From assembly GCA_025769875.1 (NCBI GenBank), contig JAGFNK010000003.1:310001-374000 (forward strand): a stretch of 64,000 nucleotides of DNA, written 5' to 3'. The position numbers were made by a program, and so were the translations under genes. Origin of the DNA: Russula earlei. Taxonomy: Eukaryota; Basidiomycota; Agaricomycetes; Russulales; Russulaceae. How positions within the stretch are numbered: position 1 is the first letter of the stretch; every line of letters starts with the position of its first letter. The notes under the pieces were generated by a model. That model worked only from the letters and a program-made list of their open reading frames with translations. It searched no databases and was not told the origin of the DNA. Shown piece by piece: positions 25,622 to 39,006 of the stretch.

Positions 25622-26012
25622 ATGACACGGGCCAGGCGGGTCGCCCTATCGGCGGTCATCTTCTTTATCGCATATTTCCTTGCCCTCTTTGCATTCATTC
25701 CGATGCCGTTCTTGTCGAAGGAGCATGCTGAACAGGTACTGCCCGTGGTTGGTTCCGTTTTCCCTGTTGACGCCCGTCCCGAACACTGAAAAACACGTCC
25801 AGTTACCATGGTGGTTACTCGTCTCCTTCGGATCATACTCACTTTGGGCACTCGGACATGGCCTCTACACGTTCAGAGAATGTACGGACGCTTATACGGA
25901 GTTGTTGAGCGTGAGTGTCGCGCCTCCATCCGCTAAGACTCACTGAACGTTTTAACAGGAAATATCTCAAGCAAAATCAGAGTTGCGTCAAAAAGGGGTC
26001 TCTGTAGATTAG
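25622..26012 (+). CDS. DPM3: dolichol-phosphate mannosyltransferase subunit 3
   Basis: Three exons (25622-25735, 25803-25910, 25959-26012) give a product of about 90 residues, the normal size. The N-terminus has two membrane segments (ALSAVIFFIAYFLALFAF and LPWWLLVSFGSYSLWALGHG). The C-terminal coiled part FRECTDAYTELLSEISQAKS ends ELRQKGVSVD. DPM3 tethers the catalytic Dpm1 to the ER membrane. The complex makes dolichol-phosphate-mannose for N-glycans, O-mannosylation and GPI anchors. Both introns have GT..AG ends and phase-0 joins. The gene converges on the CstF-like gene with about 125 bp between stops. Confidence 0.93.
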
Positions 26013-26137
26013 TTGGTGGATACATATACAGCTCTAGAATACACGGGGGTCTCGACTAGTCAAACGAGTGCTGGGCAAAGACAGTACAACGAGAAGTGTT
26101 ACTGAATGCCTAACGACGCGCGCTGCCACACCACGCT

Positions 26138-26888
26138 CTAGTTAGCGAACCACCAGTACGAGAGGTCAAGACGCACGAGTTGTATGACGCTGGCGCGTTC
26201 TGCTGGGGGTAGCATAGCGATCTCGTCGGGTCTCATGTTGACCAACTTCAGAACAACCTCCTGTTGGTACGATTCAATATCATTCTTTCACAGGCCTGAC
26301 TGTCTGCTTTACCCGTTGGCTTTCTGGTATAGCGGCTAGCGCGGCGGGTATCGTCTGGTTCGTAGTTTGCGAGGGTGGAGGTGCGCTGTAATGGCCCACA
26401 GGCACGGAAGGCCCCCCAGATCCGGCTATATATGATGGTGGATAACCACCTGGTCCTGTATGTGGTGCACCAACGGAATATACTCCAGGCGGCGGTGTCG
26501 GGAACTGTGGAGTTCCACTGCGCGAATTCTGAGCCTGTAGATGAGGAGGGACAGCTGACATCGTCGACGACGCCAGTATCCCATTTTGCTGGGGGGCGAA
26601 GGATGCTAATGTTTGCTGCAAAGGAGAGATCAGTCGTCGGGAGAAAGTAAAGGGATATGGACGAGACCTGAAATATTGGGATATCAATGATGCCTATCTT
26701 TACCATGAGGGCGACTAGGGCATACGCAATCTGCGGTTGGGAGTTGAGGACCGCCTTTGCCTGATCGGCTCCCGTTCTCTGCGACCGCTGAGCCCGGAGT
26801 TACACGCACGCAAAAAGTTGTTACTCGCCTTGAGTTCTAAAAGGAGCTCTATGAGCTGGTCCTCTGGTAGTTGAATTGTCGATGACAT
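26138..26888 (-). CDS. CstF-64/Rna15-type hinge and C-terminal-domain protein without RRM
   Basis: Four exons code about 200 residues. Exon 1 begins at the hinge: MSSTIQLPEDQLIELLLELK. Exon 2 gives AKAVLNSQPQIAYALVALMV and KIGIIDIPIFQ, the CSTF2 hinge that binds CstF-77/Rna14. Exon 3 is Pro/Gly/Ser-rich. The last exon has LVNMRPDEIAMLPPAERASV and IQLVRLDLSYWWFAN, matching the small three-helix C-terminal domain that contacts Pcf11 or Pc4/Sub1. These proteins help define mRNA 3' ends. The usual N-terminal RNA-recognition motif is missing, and the divergent beta-COP gene starts only 119 bp upstream, so no hidden RRM exon fits nearby. Intron 1 (26788-26828, 41 bases) starts GCGAGT, a GC-AG type. 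Confidence 0.8.
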
Positions 26889-27007
26889 TGTGATTTCAAG
26901 TATGACGGTTTGACCTTGAACGACGCACGTGCCGCTCAAGCGATCTTAACTCTCTTGTTCACCCTCTCACTATCGCCTCCGCCTCCCCCATCTCCGCATA
27001 CCCAGTC
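26889..27007. promoter_or_regulatory. 119-bp bidirectional promoter region (CstF-like / beta-COP)
   Basis: The gap between two diverging ATG codons. It holds a pyrimidine-rich stretch on the plus strand (TCTCTTGTTCACCCTCTCAC, 26951-26970) just before the beta-COP start, as is common in fungal promoters. No specific factor site is claimed. Confidence 0.4.
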
Positions 27008-30000
27008 ATGTCAAATCCAGAGGCGGCATGTCATACTATCGTGTATGAAGATAGCTGGGAGTCCCCATCAACACAGGATCTTCGAAATGCACTCCAGAAA
27101 GGCTCAGACGAGGTCAAAATCGACACGTTGCGCAAAATCATAGTCCTCACCATCAATGGGAGCGCCCAAGTATGCCAGAGTAACTGCATCGTGATCTCCT
27201 CGCAACGCTGAGATGATTACGCGACGCTTTGTTAGCCTCAGTTGCTCATGCCCATAATACAATATTGTATGCCCTCGCGCAACAAGCAACTTAAAAAGTT
27301 GCTGCATTTCTACTGGGAAGTATGTCCAAAGTATGATGAAAATGGGAAGCTGAAACAGGAGATGATTCTCGTCGTGTGAGTTCGTATTCAGATATTCAAC
27401 GGCGCCATCTCTAACGCTTTTGCGCGGCGGCATCAGGAATGCCATTCGGAATGATCTGGTACGCCGCCCATTCGTGTCGCTTGTTGCACCCCTGATTTTT
27501 GTGCTCCAGCAACACCCCAACGAGTACATCCGCGGCGCGACTCTCCGTTTTCTCCAAAAGATCTCACGAGACCAAGAACTTCTTGAGCCTCTGATCCCTG
27601 TCTGCAGGTCATGCCTTGAACATCGACATTCCTATGTCAGGAAAAATGCCGTCTTCGCCATCTACACCATCTACCGAGAGTACGAGCACCTCATTCCGGA
27701 CGCGCCAGAACTCATCCAGACGTTCCTGGCCGCTGAATCTGACGCGACTTGCAAGCGCAACGCATTCGTATTCCTAGCGAACTGCGCCATGCCAAAGGCT
27801 GTCGAGTATGTAGCAACCGTACACGATCAGATTGGGAGCCTAGACGAGTTGCTGCAAATAGCCATAATAGATGTAATCCGGTTAGACTGCAAGGCCGATT
27901 CGACGCATAGAGTAAGTGCCTGACCCGTTTCGCGTCGAGTCATCTGATGAGAACCACCTCACTCAGCCAAGATGGATCCGCTGCATTTTTGAGCTCCTTA
28001 ATGCATCTTCTCACGCGGTGCAGTATGAAGCAGCCACAACTCTGACTGGTCTGACTCAGCATGCAGCCGCTGTCAAAGGTTTGTACGTGTAAACGTTGGT
28101 TCGATGATGATGTCTAATTTCTGACACAGCTGCCGCGACGACCTTCATCAACCTTGTCTTGAAAGAATCTGACAATAACGTGAAGCTGATAGTCCTTGAT
28201 CGACTGGACGCGCTGCGTTCAAAACATGGCCATGTGTTTGACAACCTCATTATGGATGTACTCCAAGTTCTCTCAAGGTATTTCCGCGGGTTAGCTTTCT
28301 CATTCAAGAGCTCACACATTCCAGCGCCGACATTGAAGTACGTCGGAAGGCTACGAGCATCGCTCTAAGCATGACTTCTAGTCGGAATGTGGAAGAAGTG
28401 GTATCATTCTTCAAGAAACAGCTGCAGAAAACACAGGAGCAAGATCACGAGAAGGTATTCAGACCTCACTTGGAGCTTTCTTTACGAAGCATGTTAACTT
28501 CTTACAGGCCCCAGAATACCGTCAACTCTTGATACAGTCTATACACGTTTGTGCCGTGAAGTTCTCAGAAGTCGCGGCTAGCGTTGTTCACGCGCTTATG
28601 GAGTTCCTCGGCGATTCGAATAATCCGTCGGCTCTGGATGTCGTCGCCTTTGTTCGGTGAGTGACCCTTTGACACGCGTCTCCATCTCGTCGCACAAACC
28701 AATATTACAATTCAGCGAGGTCGTTGAAAAATTCCCAGAACTGCGGCCTTCAATCACTGAACACTTGATTCGTACTCTGCCAGAGATGAAATCGGGAAAG
28801 GTTTATCGTGGCGTCCTTTGGATTCTCGGGGAGTATGTCGAGAGTGCCAATGAGATCGTCAATACTTTCCAGGTGGTGCGGAAAGTACTCGGAGAGATCC
28901 CTATTCTTGCCGCCGAGCAACGCCTACTCGATGAAACCGGTCCCGAAGACGAAGAGACAAGGGAAGAAGACGAGAAGAAGGAAACTGTCACGACGAAACC
29001 GAAGGTTCTCGCCGATGGCACGTATGCCACCGAAACTGCATATTCAAGTACTGCCTCCGCTCGACTGGAGGCGGTTAAGGCGGCTAGTAAGCCTCCATTA
29101 CGGAGTACGCTTTCATCCTCTGGCTCCACGCCGCAGGCTGATACTGGCGTCGCTTCAGCTCTCCTCCTCAGTGGCGACTTCTTTACTGGAGCTGTCCTCG
29201 CTGCAGCCCTGACGAAGCTTGTTCTTCGATTTTCTAATTTTTCTCCCGACAAGAAAAAGGCAAACGCGCTTCGTGCCGAGGCGATGCTTATCATGACGTC
29301 GACCATACGTGTCGGCCAGTCTAAATTCTCTTCGGCACCTATTGACGAGGATTCAAACGAGCGGATATTTACTTGCATCCAGACTTTGAGCGAGCTTGAG
29401 ATCAAGCCTGTCGTGCATGACATTTTCCTGAACGACACGAAGGCGGCATATTCAAAGATGGTCGCCGCGCAAGAGGTATATGTTGTTCGCGTTCGGTCAC
29501 TTGATCGCTGACAAGTAGGACAGAAAAAGGCAGCGGAAAAGCGGGAGCTCGAGGCAGCAAAACAAGTTGTCGTTCAGGTCGACGACTTGCTCACTTTCAG
29601 ACAATTCACAAAGAAAGCCGTGGACGATGTGCTTGATGTATGCATTCGCTCCTTGACTCAGGAGCGGCCAATCGTTCATGACGGGTTTACAGTACGATGA
29701 AGACGTTGGACGAGCGACTGGAGCCGGAGAAGTCCAGGAGGATTTCATATCCAATCTGAGTCGAATCTCACAGCTGACCGGTATTTGATTTATCGGGAGA
29801 TCGTTTCGACACAAGTCTCATACTCATTCACAGGTTTCTCTGACCCCATATATGCTGAGGCGTACGTAAAAATTCACGGATTTGATATCATGCTCGGTTC
29901 GTTCCACATCGTCATTGCAAATAATTCACTAACCCGTTCACAGACGTTCTTTTGGTCAACCAAACGTCAAACACCTTGCAAAACCTTTGTGTTGATTTTG

Positions 30001-30809
30001 CAACGCTTGGAGACCTTAAAATCGTGGAGCGACCAACAGTCTACACCGTTGCCCCACACGGCTTTCAAAGCATCAAAGCCACCATCAAAGTTTCGTCAAC
30101 AGAGACGGGAGTGATTTTTGGTAGCATTCTTTGGGAAGCGCCGGATCTGTCTGAGCAAGCCGTCATCTTGAGCGACATCCACGTTGACATCATGGATTAC
30201 ATCAAGCCCGCCTATTGCACAGAAGCCCAGGCACGTATTCTTTGTTGTGCACGCCGCATCCTACCTGCCGACGTTGATCGCGTGTTTCGCTATGCAGTTC
30301 CGCAGCATGTGGACTGAGTTTGAATGGGAGAACCGTGTCAATGTCTCCACGACGATGTCGTACGCGAATTTCACTCCTGATTTCATATTTCCAGCTTATG
30401 CTCCCTTCCTAGTGAACCACGCGAATACCTGAAGCACATCATGAAGTCGACAAACATGTCCTGCCTCACCCCTGAAGGCGCCATGGCAGGCGACTCTGAT
30501 TTCTTGTCAGCTAACATGTATGCTCGAAGCCTATTCGGTATGCAATTGATTTTACCACTCGTCCCGGGCGACACGCTGATGGTTCCCCTTAGGTGAAGAT
30601 GCTCTTGCGAACCTCAGCATCGAGCGCCTGGAATCAGGTACCATTACTGGGCATGTCCGCATTCGCAGCAAGACGCAGGGAATAGCGCTGTCGCTGGGCG
30701 ACAAGATAACCATGAGTGAGAATATAGTTCCTCCATCAAATCACTCCACTGATCTCCACTCCATTCACGCACAGCGCAAAAGGACAACAAGAAACCTGTG
30801 AAGTCTTAG
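27008..30809 (+). CDS. SEC26: coatomer subunit beta (beta-COP)
   Basis: Starts [20 protein letters not shown]. The adaptin-like helical repeats are typical: [60 protein letters not shown] and LCDKADST-like strands. The middle holds [20 protein letters not shown] and a charged acidic linker (about 28950-28985). The C-terminal appendage ends DNKKPVKS with the stop at 30807-30809. About 950 residues over roughly 15 exons agrees with the family. Beta-COP is a core subunit of the COPI coat that drives retrograde Golgi-to-ER transport. The gene converges on the Ies4-like gene with about 300 bp between stops. Confidence 0.95.
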
Positions 30810-31112
30810 ATACGTTACATTAATTCTTTGCTTGTGTGAATTATCCAATATAACGATCTTTTACAACTATCATCCCGGGTACGACCTGGTCTACAGTCGA
30901 CACTTATAATCCATATCCCGTGAGATCGGGCCAGGTTGACCTCTGATAAGGCGAAGTTCAGGAAAACGGAAAATCCTCTTTGTTATCAAAGAGAATACAT
31001 TATGTGGAGTATGTGTTACAAAAGAGGCAAATGATCAACTCTTAACGAAGCGGTGATGACTAACTGGACAAAGGGGAGGAAGAATAACCGCGACAGGTCG
31101 CAGCAACGCATG

Positions 31113-32639
31113 TCATGATACAAGGTCGATATCCATGTCCACATCTGACGCAACAACTGCGGTCGACAAGGCGGACTTCTTCGTAGCAGAACGCTGTAAA
31201 GGCGCAGGTGGTGCAACCCCTTCTGGCGCGGCAGACGCGGAACGCGACGATGCCGCCGTGGAGATGGCGTCAGCCTTGGGCTTGCGCTTTCCCGGGGTGC
31301 GCGTGACGGAGGGTGGCGTAGAGATAGACAACGCAGGCAACTTCGGGAGGGAAAGGGCCGCTTCGGTGGCGACCGCCAGCTCCGAATCCTTGTCGCCCAC
31401 CCAGGCGCGGGCGAACCAGCGGCCGCCGGAGATGCCGCGGATCTCTCGGTGGGCCATTCGCCAGTGGCGCGGCTTGCTCTTCGTGCGATCGAGGGGGACG
31501 ATCGGCGCGTAGCCGGTCGATATCTTGGGCGCCGGCTGCACCTGGAACGGTTTCGTCGGGAGTGGGTAGCGCGGATGCGGGACACCCTCGATGTCCTCTA
31601 GCGTGGTGGGCTCCAGCGCGGGAACTGCAAAGACAGCCATCGCAGTGTCCCCAGCGGGCATGGCTTCCTGCTCGGCTTCCTGCTCCGGCTCCGGCTCTGG
31701 AGTGCGCGCATCGACGTGGGCGGGCGAGGAGGGAACCGTACCGGCGTGACCTGTCATGATGCAGGGGAAGGGACATTGGGCATTGAGGCTCAATTCTCGG
31801 ACCTGTATGAGAAGCAGGAAATCGTCACCTTCGCTCACATCGGCAGCTGCGTCCGATGTCGGAGGTACGACGGCCGTCGTCGTTTTCGGTCTACTTACGC
31901 AAAGATAAGAAGAGTATTAGGAATTAGAAAGGGGGGGATAAGAAGGGCAACTATCTGCTCACTTTGATGCCGATTTGCGCGGGGCACGTTGGGCAGCCGT
32001 GGTACCTTTCGGGACTGCCTTGTTTTTGGCACCAGGGGAAGGAGCCAGGGTAGTAGCCTGTGGGAGTGTCACCTGAGACTCAGCGGACGCCTTAGCATCC
32101 GGGCCATCGTTAGCGAGATTGCCTTGCGCTTCTAATGATGCAGCGGCGGGCAGCGACGCGGGAGGCGCCGCACTGGCTCCACCAAGACGGGCCTTGCGTC
32201 TCGCCTGCGAGCTCTTCGTCTTTGTCAGTGGACGCTTGGTGCCCGACTTGGTGGCGGACGACGCGCCAGCGCCAGCGGCTCCGGCTCCAGAGCTGGAGGG
32301 GGCAGGGGTGGAGGCGTCCTCCTCGTCATCGATGAGTTCGTCTTCCTCGTCCTCGTCCGGTCCATCCTCGTCCTCGGCCTCCCCAGCGACCCCGGCCTCT
32401 TCTCCTGTCTCGCCGTTGAACGTGATGAATTTTGTGCCCACTTTTGCTTCGTTGACGAGGAGCTTGACGCGGAACTTGCCCGTGCGTGCGGGGGAAGCGT
32501 GGGTCGGAGGGCTCTCGCCATCGTCGTGGAGGGTGGATATTTGCGGGGCATCCATCTCGGTATCGTTGTCCACCATCGGCTGAGAGGGCTGACTGTCACT
32601 TGGTGGATCGTAAGTGATCCAAGGGGACGCTCGGAACAT
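31113..32639 (-). CDS. INO80 chromatin-remodelling complex subunit Ies4-like
   Basis: Probably starts at 32639 (MFRASPWITYDPP); 32576 (MVDNDTEMD) is the alternative. Near the N-terminus KFRVKLLV is a short beta strand. An acidic patch (DEDGPDEDEEDELIDDEEDA) and an Ala/Ser/Lys-rich basic stretch follow. The C-terminal part has HPRYPLPTKPFQVQPAPKIS, then VPLDRTKSKPRHW and EIRGISGGRWFARAW. The pattern LDR..KP..W, then GISG..W, recalls Ies4 proteins of other fungi, which belong to the INO80 remodeller. Two introns are inferred: one after RKSASK near 31968, and one between SDAAAD and GHAGTVPSSP. Much of the protein is low complexity, so the family call rests on short motifs. An unrelated nuclear disordered protein is possible. 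Confidence 0.55.
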
Positions 32640-33535
32640 GTTTCGAAGTTGATTTATCAATTGACACGACCCGAGCAACGATGTCGTTGGGAGGTCGTCA
32701 TTGCCCCGGTCCGCTCATCCCGGTCCTCTCGGTGGCTGCCACGGCAGCAGTGCTTCTCCTTCGAACATCCCACAAGATTGGGCGCTCTTTGAACTGCTAC
32801 CACCACTAGGTGTGGATTTCCCATGGCAAAGCTAGGGCAAGGGTGGGCAATGAAGATGACAGTGACTTCTGCAAAGTCAGGTGTCAAGGCTCTCACAGAC
32901 CTTGACAGTCAACTATGAATGTTCAGCAAATACAACACTCTACTTAGAGTATGGGCCTTAAAGTGTAAAATGTATATGTGACCATAGATGGCATTAATGA
33001 TCTGAGTAGAGAGGGTCTCTGCTTGGAAGCAGGTAGAGGGTAAGGAGTTGGTATTATTTACCAAGTCAAGATTAGGGCTTACTGGTACCCTCCATGGGGA
33101 TCTTGAGAATAGAGCCAAGAGAAGCCAGAGGGACTAGGGGGGATGAAAGGTGGTCCAAAGAGTACCTTTCCAAGAAGAGAGTATCACTAACCAAATGGAC
33201 AGTCTAAAGACTATCTGTGTTTATTGTCCATCTTAGATAGGGTACAAGATGAACATACATATATGTACAGATGAGTAATGGAGAAGGAGGACTGAGTAAT
33301 CCACAGCAGATGATGAGTAGTGTGCAGCAGGGAATGAATAATGCCTTAGTAAACAATGCTGACAGTCAAAGAGGTCTGAGGCATGTGATTTGTGTGTGAT
33401 TAGGTCCAGGCCAATCATTTGGGGTTTAAGAGTTTATTAGAAGGCACTCGAGTTGTGTCCTATAGATGTGTGCTCATAGGGATTAAGTTTCCATTGGATA
33501 CACCATCTGTCATATAGATTAAACCACTTCACTAA
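32640..33535. other. intergenic DNA at the edge of a repeat region
   Basis: The first 150 bases probably hold the Ies4-like promoter. A 42-codon plus-strand ORF (MSLGGRHCPGPLIPVLSV...) starts at about 32681, but nothing else supports it. From about 32900 the base composition becomes AT-richer than the neighbouring genes, with many short direct repeats. AATAAA on the minus strand near 33434 hints that this could be the decayed end of the retroelement. No ORF is convincing. Confidence 0.4.
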
Positions 33536-33605
33536 GGCTGGATGGCTCAGTGGTTAGAGCACTTGGTGTATCTGGAGGTCCCGGGTTCAATCCCGGGTAA
33601 TGGAC
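33536..33605 (+). repeat. tRNA-like sequence (pseudo-tRNA or SINE head)
   Basis: The stretch has an A-box-like D arm (GGCTCAGTGGTTAGAGC) and a perfect T arm with B box (CCGGGTTCAATCCCGGG, 33581-33597). The anticodon arm is about three bases too short and unpaired, and the two ends (GGCTGGA and TAATGGA) do not pair. So this is not a working tRNA. It may be a decayed tRNA or the Pol III promoter head of a SINE whose body would run to about 33715. It lies at the 3' edge of the minus-strand retroelement. Confidence 0.6.
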
Positions 33606-33712
33606 TATTCTTGTGAGATGATAGCCTGGAGCCGAACTTGGCACCGCCGTCTTGCCGGTTAGTTGCATGTAATCTTGTTCTGATCTCTCTAAGTGGGACA
33701 GTTTGCTCCCAT

Positions 33713-34340
33713 CTAGTTAATTTTTGGGTTGGTCGATTCAAGGAATGGGTATCCCAAAATCAGGTTATCTTGTCCTATATCGGCGATTAGAGATTGGTGA
33801 ACTTGTCTCTGTCCGAGTAAATTCAGTTCTAGGTCGACTGTTTCGTTTTTCCCTAATCGATTTGTAGTCCCGTCGACGTTTTTGACGTGTCTGGGGTGTG
33901 ACAACTTTCACGTTTTGAGTGAGAAATAAAACATTCTGTAGCCCCGCTGTCTACGAGAGCTTTTCTTTTGGCTTTTTCGTGACCAGAAAATATGAAGCAG
34001 TTCACTGTTATTGACTTCCTAAGAGACTGATACATTTTTTCCAGTCCTAGAGCCCGAGCGACCGCCGATGTGCTCAGGCGTTCACAAAATCCTCCTGTTC
34101 TTCATCCTCTGCGTCCATCAAGGCTTTGATGAAAGCTTCTCTGTCCTCCGCCGAAAGTGCCTTAGCTGCCTTAGCCATCTTTAAGGCGGTATTCTCCTCC
34201 ACTATTTCTATGGTGGGAGAATCAGTGGGACTCGTGTCGGCAGCGCGCGCGCGCGTCGTTTCTCGATTGGATTTGGAGGGGCAGTTGCGGGCCAGATGCC
34301 CCTGTTTCGAGCAGGTGGAAGCATCTTCCCTCTTCACGGT
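33713..34340 (-). pseudogene. retroelement zinc-knuckle and aspartic-protease remnant
   Basis: CSKQGHLARNCPSK near 34310 is a CCHC zinc knuckle that has lost a flanking residue. After an intervening stop near 34075, the motif ALVDSGATECFIS (about 33940) is the D-S-G active site of a retroviral-type aspartic protease. The stretch IGQDNLILGYPFLESTNPKI near 33740 matches the ILG flap region. Stops and frame changes separate the pieces, and no pol domain follows. Confidence 0.7.
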
Positions 34341-34724
34341 GCTTCCGTTTCTCGGCTACAGTGGTGGCTTTACGCGCGGCGCCTGCACTGGTGTCCATTG
34401 CGTTCGGGTCGCGCGGCGGGAGGCGTGGGCGCCGCGCGGGCGTCGCATTGTCGGATTGTTGCTGCGTGTTCCTCAATTGGAGAGACGTCCCCAAGTTCGC
34501 TTGGTGTTTTTAGTGGGGTTGCGGCCGCGGGCGATAACGTACTCTGAAAGGATAGCGCGTTTGCGCATCCAGACGCGATGATGTTTTTGAGCGGCGGCCA
34601 CCCATTCTCTTGAAAGTCGTGGGGTCTTCTAGGTTGAGGCAGGACTTAATCAAGCTTCGAGGTAGGCCGCATGCGAAAAGGCGCATGGCGGTTGGGTCGT
34701 CTGTGTCGATAGCGGCGCATCCAG

Positions 34725-35743
34725 CTAAGAGTTCAAAGTCGGCGATGTATTCGTCGAGGTTTCCCTTCCTTCATTTTGAGTTCTCTGAGTTGGTCTTATG
34801 CGCGTTTCTTTTCCGGCGTAGTCCGTGAAAGCATGTTTGCATTTTTGTTCCATTGCTTCCCAGGCGTCGAGTCCGAATCGGATTTCGGTTCGATCGCGCT
34901 TGACGGCTCGGAGCCATTTGTCCATGGTTTCGATCCAGCCATCAACTTTTGGCCCTTCCATGAGTGACAGGAAGTACGCGCATTTCTTGATAGGGTCCAT
35001 AGCGATCTTTGAGCCGTGGTTCATCATCATGAACTGGTTGAAGGCGTTGAGAAACGCATGTGTGCGGGAGCGATCGCCGTTGAACGCTTTCGGGTTGACT
35101 CCTTCGAGGCGTCCTGGTTCCTTGCTGTGTGCGTTATTGTCTTCATCCCAGTCATATGGGTCGGGACTGGGAGGGCTTCGTCCTCTTCCACCGCGTCCAA
35201 ACTCTTGGAATTGAGCTGCGCGGGGTGGAGCCGGAATGGTTTCGGATGAGGCGGGTGGCGGTCCGGTTGGCTCGGGTTCGAGTGGGGTACTTACGATCGT
35301 CAGGGCTGGGTATTCCACTTCCATGTGGGGGCGGACGTGGGTTGATCAGGAGCGGGCGTCGGGGCGCGGCTAGGAGCATGAAATCCTGGGACTGCTCTCC
35401 AGATTTGATGAGTTCATCGAGATCAATTCCTTTGAGGGGGTTGGTTGCCAAATTGAAGGCGGGTCGTGCGACGCGGTGGGCCTTCCCAATAGTTCTCGCG
35501 TCTTCGGATTTCGAACCAAAGACCGTAGAGAGTTCCCAAGGACACTTTACAGTAGGTGTAGTACCCAGTCCAGGGTGCTCCATTTTCGCCTAGCTTAAGA
35601 AGTTCGACGCCTTCGTCGAATAGGATGGGGACTATCTTGTCCGCGTCTGGTGTTGATCTAAACGGGCACCTTAGAGCTGCTAGGGCTTCAGGAGTAAGTC
35701 TGGCATGTTCTTTGAGTCTCCAATCTCTGGCCATTGTAGACAT
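34725..35743 (-). pseudogene. retroelement gag remnant
   Basis: The reading starts MSTMARDWRLKEHARLTPEA at 35743, changes frame near 35530, continues through a Pro/Arg-rich stretch, and changes frame again near 35300. The core then reads PYDWDEDNNAHSKEPGRLEG, FNGDRSRTHAFLNAFNQFMM and KCAYFLSLMEGPKVDGWIET, which is the gag capsid-like domain common in agaricomycete Ty3/gypsy elements. At least two frameshifts make it non-functional. Confidence 0.75.
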
Positions 35744-35745
35744 GT

Positions 35746-36318
35746 TGAGTGGAATCTAATGTCAACGGGGGCGTGTCGCTCAAGGTGTCGCTGACAAAGC
35801 TGTTCACGGCGGGGCGAGACGAGCTGGTGGATAAGTTTTATATTTTTTATTTATTGTAGGTCAACTAGTCAACCTTTGAATTAACCACTGTTTACCTTGA
35901 GAAGTTCGTGTGACTTTTCATCTGTGTTTGAAAACAAGTGCGGAGTCAATGGAAATTGCCATAGAGGAGCCAAATTGGTGGGGTGCTTGCCATTTCTGGG
36001 AGCGTGACAGATCATGCGAAAAGTCGTCAACAGCACTTGGAATATTTTACTTTTATTGTCTGCTAAGTTGACTATAAGTGGACTTGACTTATCCATTCCT
36101 AGTGCGGTCACAATAATTATATAAGCTAGTTTGCTGGCCCACTGAGCAACGCCGACATCCTCAGTCTCAGTGGCAGTCTACTATCTCCTCAGGTCGGTAC
36201 CTTTTCCTTTCATTTTACCCTTATTGCAGGCTCATTATCTGCTTAGCGTCTTATTTTTATCTATCTAGAAGGATCCCTACTCCGCCCCGCCCTCGGTCGC
36301 GTAAAATAGGGCGTCATC
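35746..36318. other. intergenic DNA between retroelement and ATP synthase subunit e
   Basis: A TA-rich run (ATATTTTTTATTTATTGTAGG, about 35840-35860) and other AT-rich DNA up to about 36120 may belong to the element's 5' end. The last 200 bases hold pyrimidine-rich DNA (CTTTTCCTTTCATTTTACCC) likely to be the promoter or leader of the downstream gene. No ORF is supported. Confidence 0.4.
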
Positions 36319-36839
36319 ATGGTCACTTCTACCGTCAATGTATGTGACTCTTCTTCTGCGGAGTTGCTTAACGACATATATTACAGGTTTTCCGGTATAC
36401 CGCGCTCCTCTCGGGGGTGTTTTATGGGATCTATCATCGTCGAACGCTACAAAATGCGCATGACGCGGAGAAGGCGCACCATGCCAAGCATGAGCGAGAA
36501 TCACTAATTGCACAGGCGAAGGAGGCTTGGAAACAAAAGCAAGCAGGGAACAAGGATGGTAGTGAGTCACGCTACTCTAAAACACTCTCACCTGGAGCGG
36601 CTTGTCGGAGACGACACGCATCTGTTGGACGCGTTAATGCCCGTCCGAAAACGTTACTCCTGCTCTGTTTCATCAGACCACAGTGTCCCTTCGTTGCATC
36701 CCTTTCTTGCGTCTTCCAGGGCCCCTTTCTCCTTGCCTTGTGTGCTGTCCACTAACGACTTGTACTTGCAGTTGTCACAGACCCAGAGGACCCTCAGTTC
36801 GATCTGGAAAAGTTGATAGCAAAGTGGGAGTCGTCATAG
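36319..36839 (+). CDS. TIM11: mitochondrial F1Fo-ATP synthase subunit e
   Basis: Three exons (36319-36339, 36387-36558, 36772-36839) join into an 87-residue protein. The N-terminus is MVTSTVNVFRYTALLSGVFY with the GxxxG-like membrane helix continued by GIYHRRTLQNAH. A charged helix (HAKHERESLIAQAKEAWKQK) follows, and the family end TDPEDPQFDLEKLIAKWE. Subunit e sits in the inner mitochondrial membrane and with subunit g supports dimerisation of ATP synthase and cristae shape. The second intron (213 bases) is long for this window. The start is fixed by the 7-codon first exon with a GTATGT donor. Confidence 0.93.
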
Positions 36840-37023
36840 ACGCATGTATTGCACGTCGACATGAGGTTGCTAGCATAAAATAGATTTACTGTCAATGGAC
36901 ACTCATCCACTTGCTGTGATATAGCGTGAGAAACCTACTATTCAAACATGCGCACAGCGCGTCGCGTCTCGGAGCTTTGGTCTTTGCCTTTCCACTTCAT
37001 ATCGTTCATTTCTCAGCTGCCTC

Positions 37024-39006
<1,983 letters not shown>

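Larger units (their letters stand above)
33547..35745 (-). mobile_element. decayed Ty3/gypsy-type retroelement fragment (gag, zinc knuckle, protease)
   Basis: Read on the minus strand, the order is gag N-terminus at 35743, gag core at about 35324-34725, a zinc-knuckle-like segment near 34310, and an aspartic-protease-like motif near 33950. The frame is broken several times. No reverse transcriptase, RNase H or integrase follows, so the copy is truncated after the protease. No pair of LTRs could be identified by eye. Confidence 0.75.

Noticed and set aside
32681..32810. 42-codon ORF with a hydrophobic centre (MSLGGRHCPGPLIPVLSV...)
   Set aside because: It lies in the likely promoter of the Ies4-like gene, has no family and no other sign of being coding.
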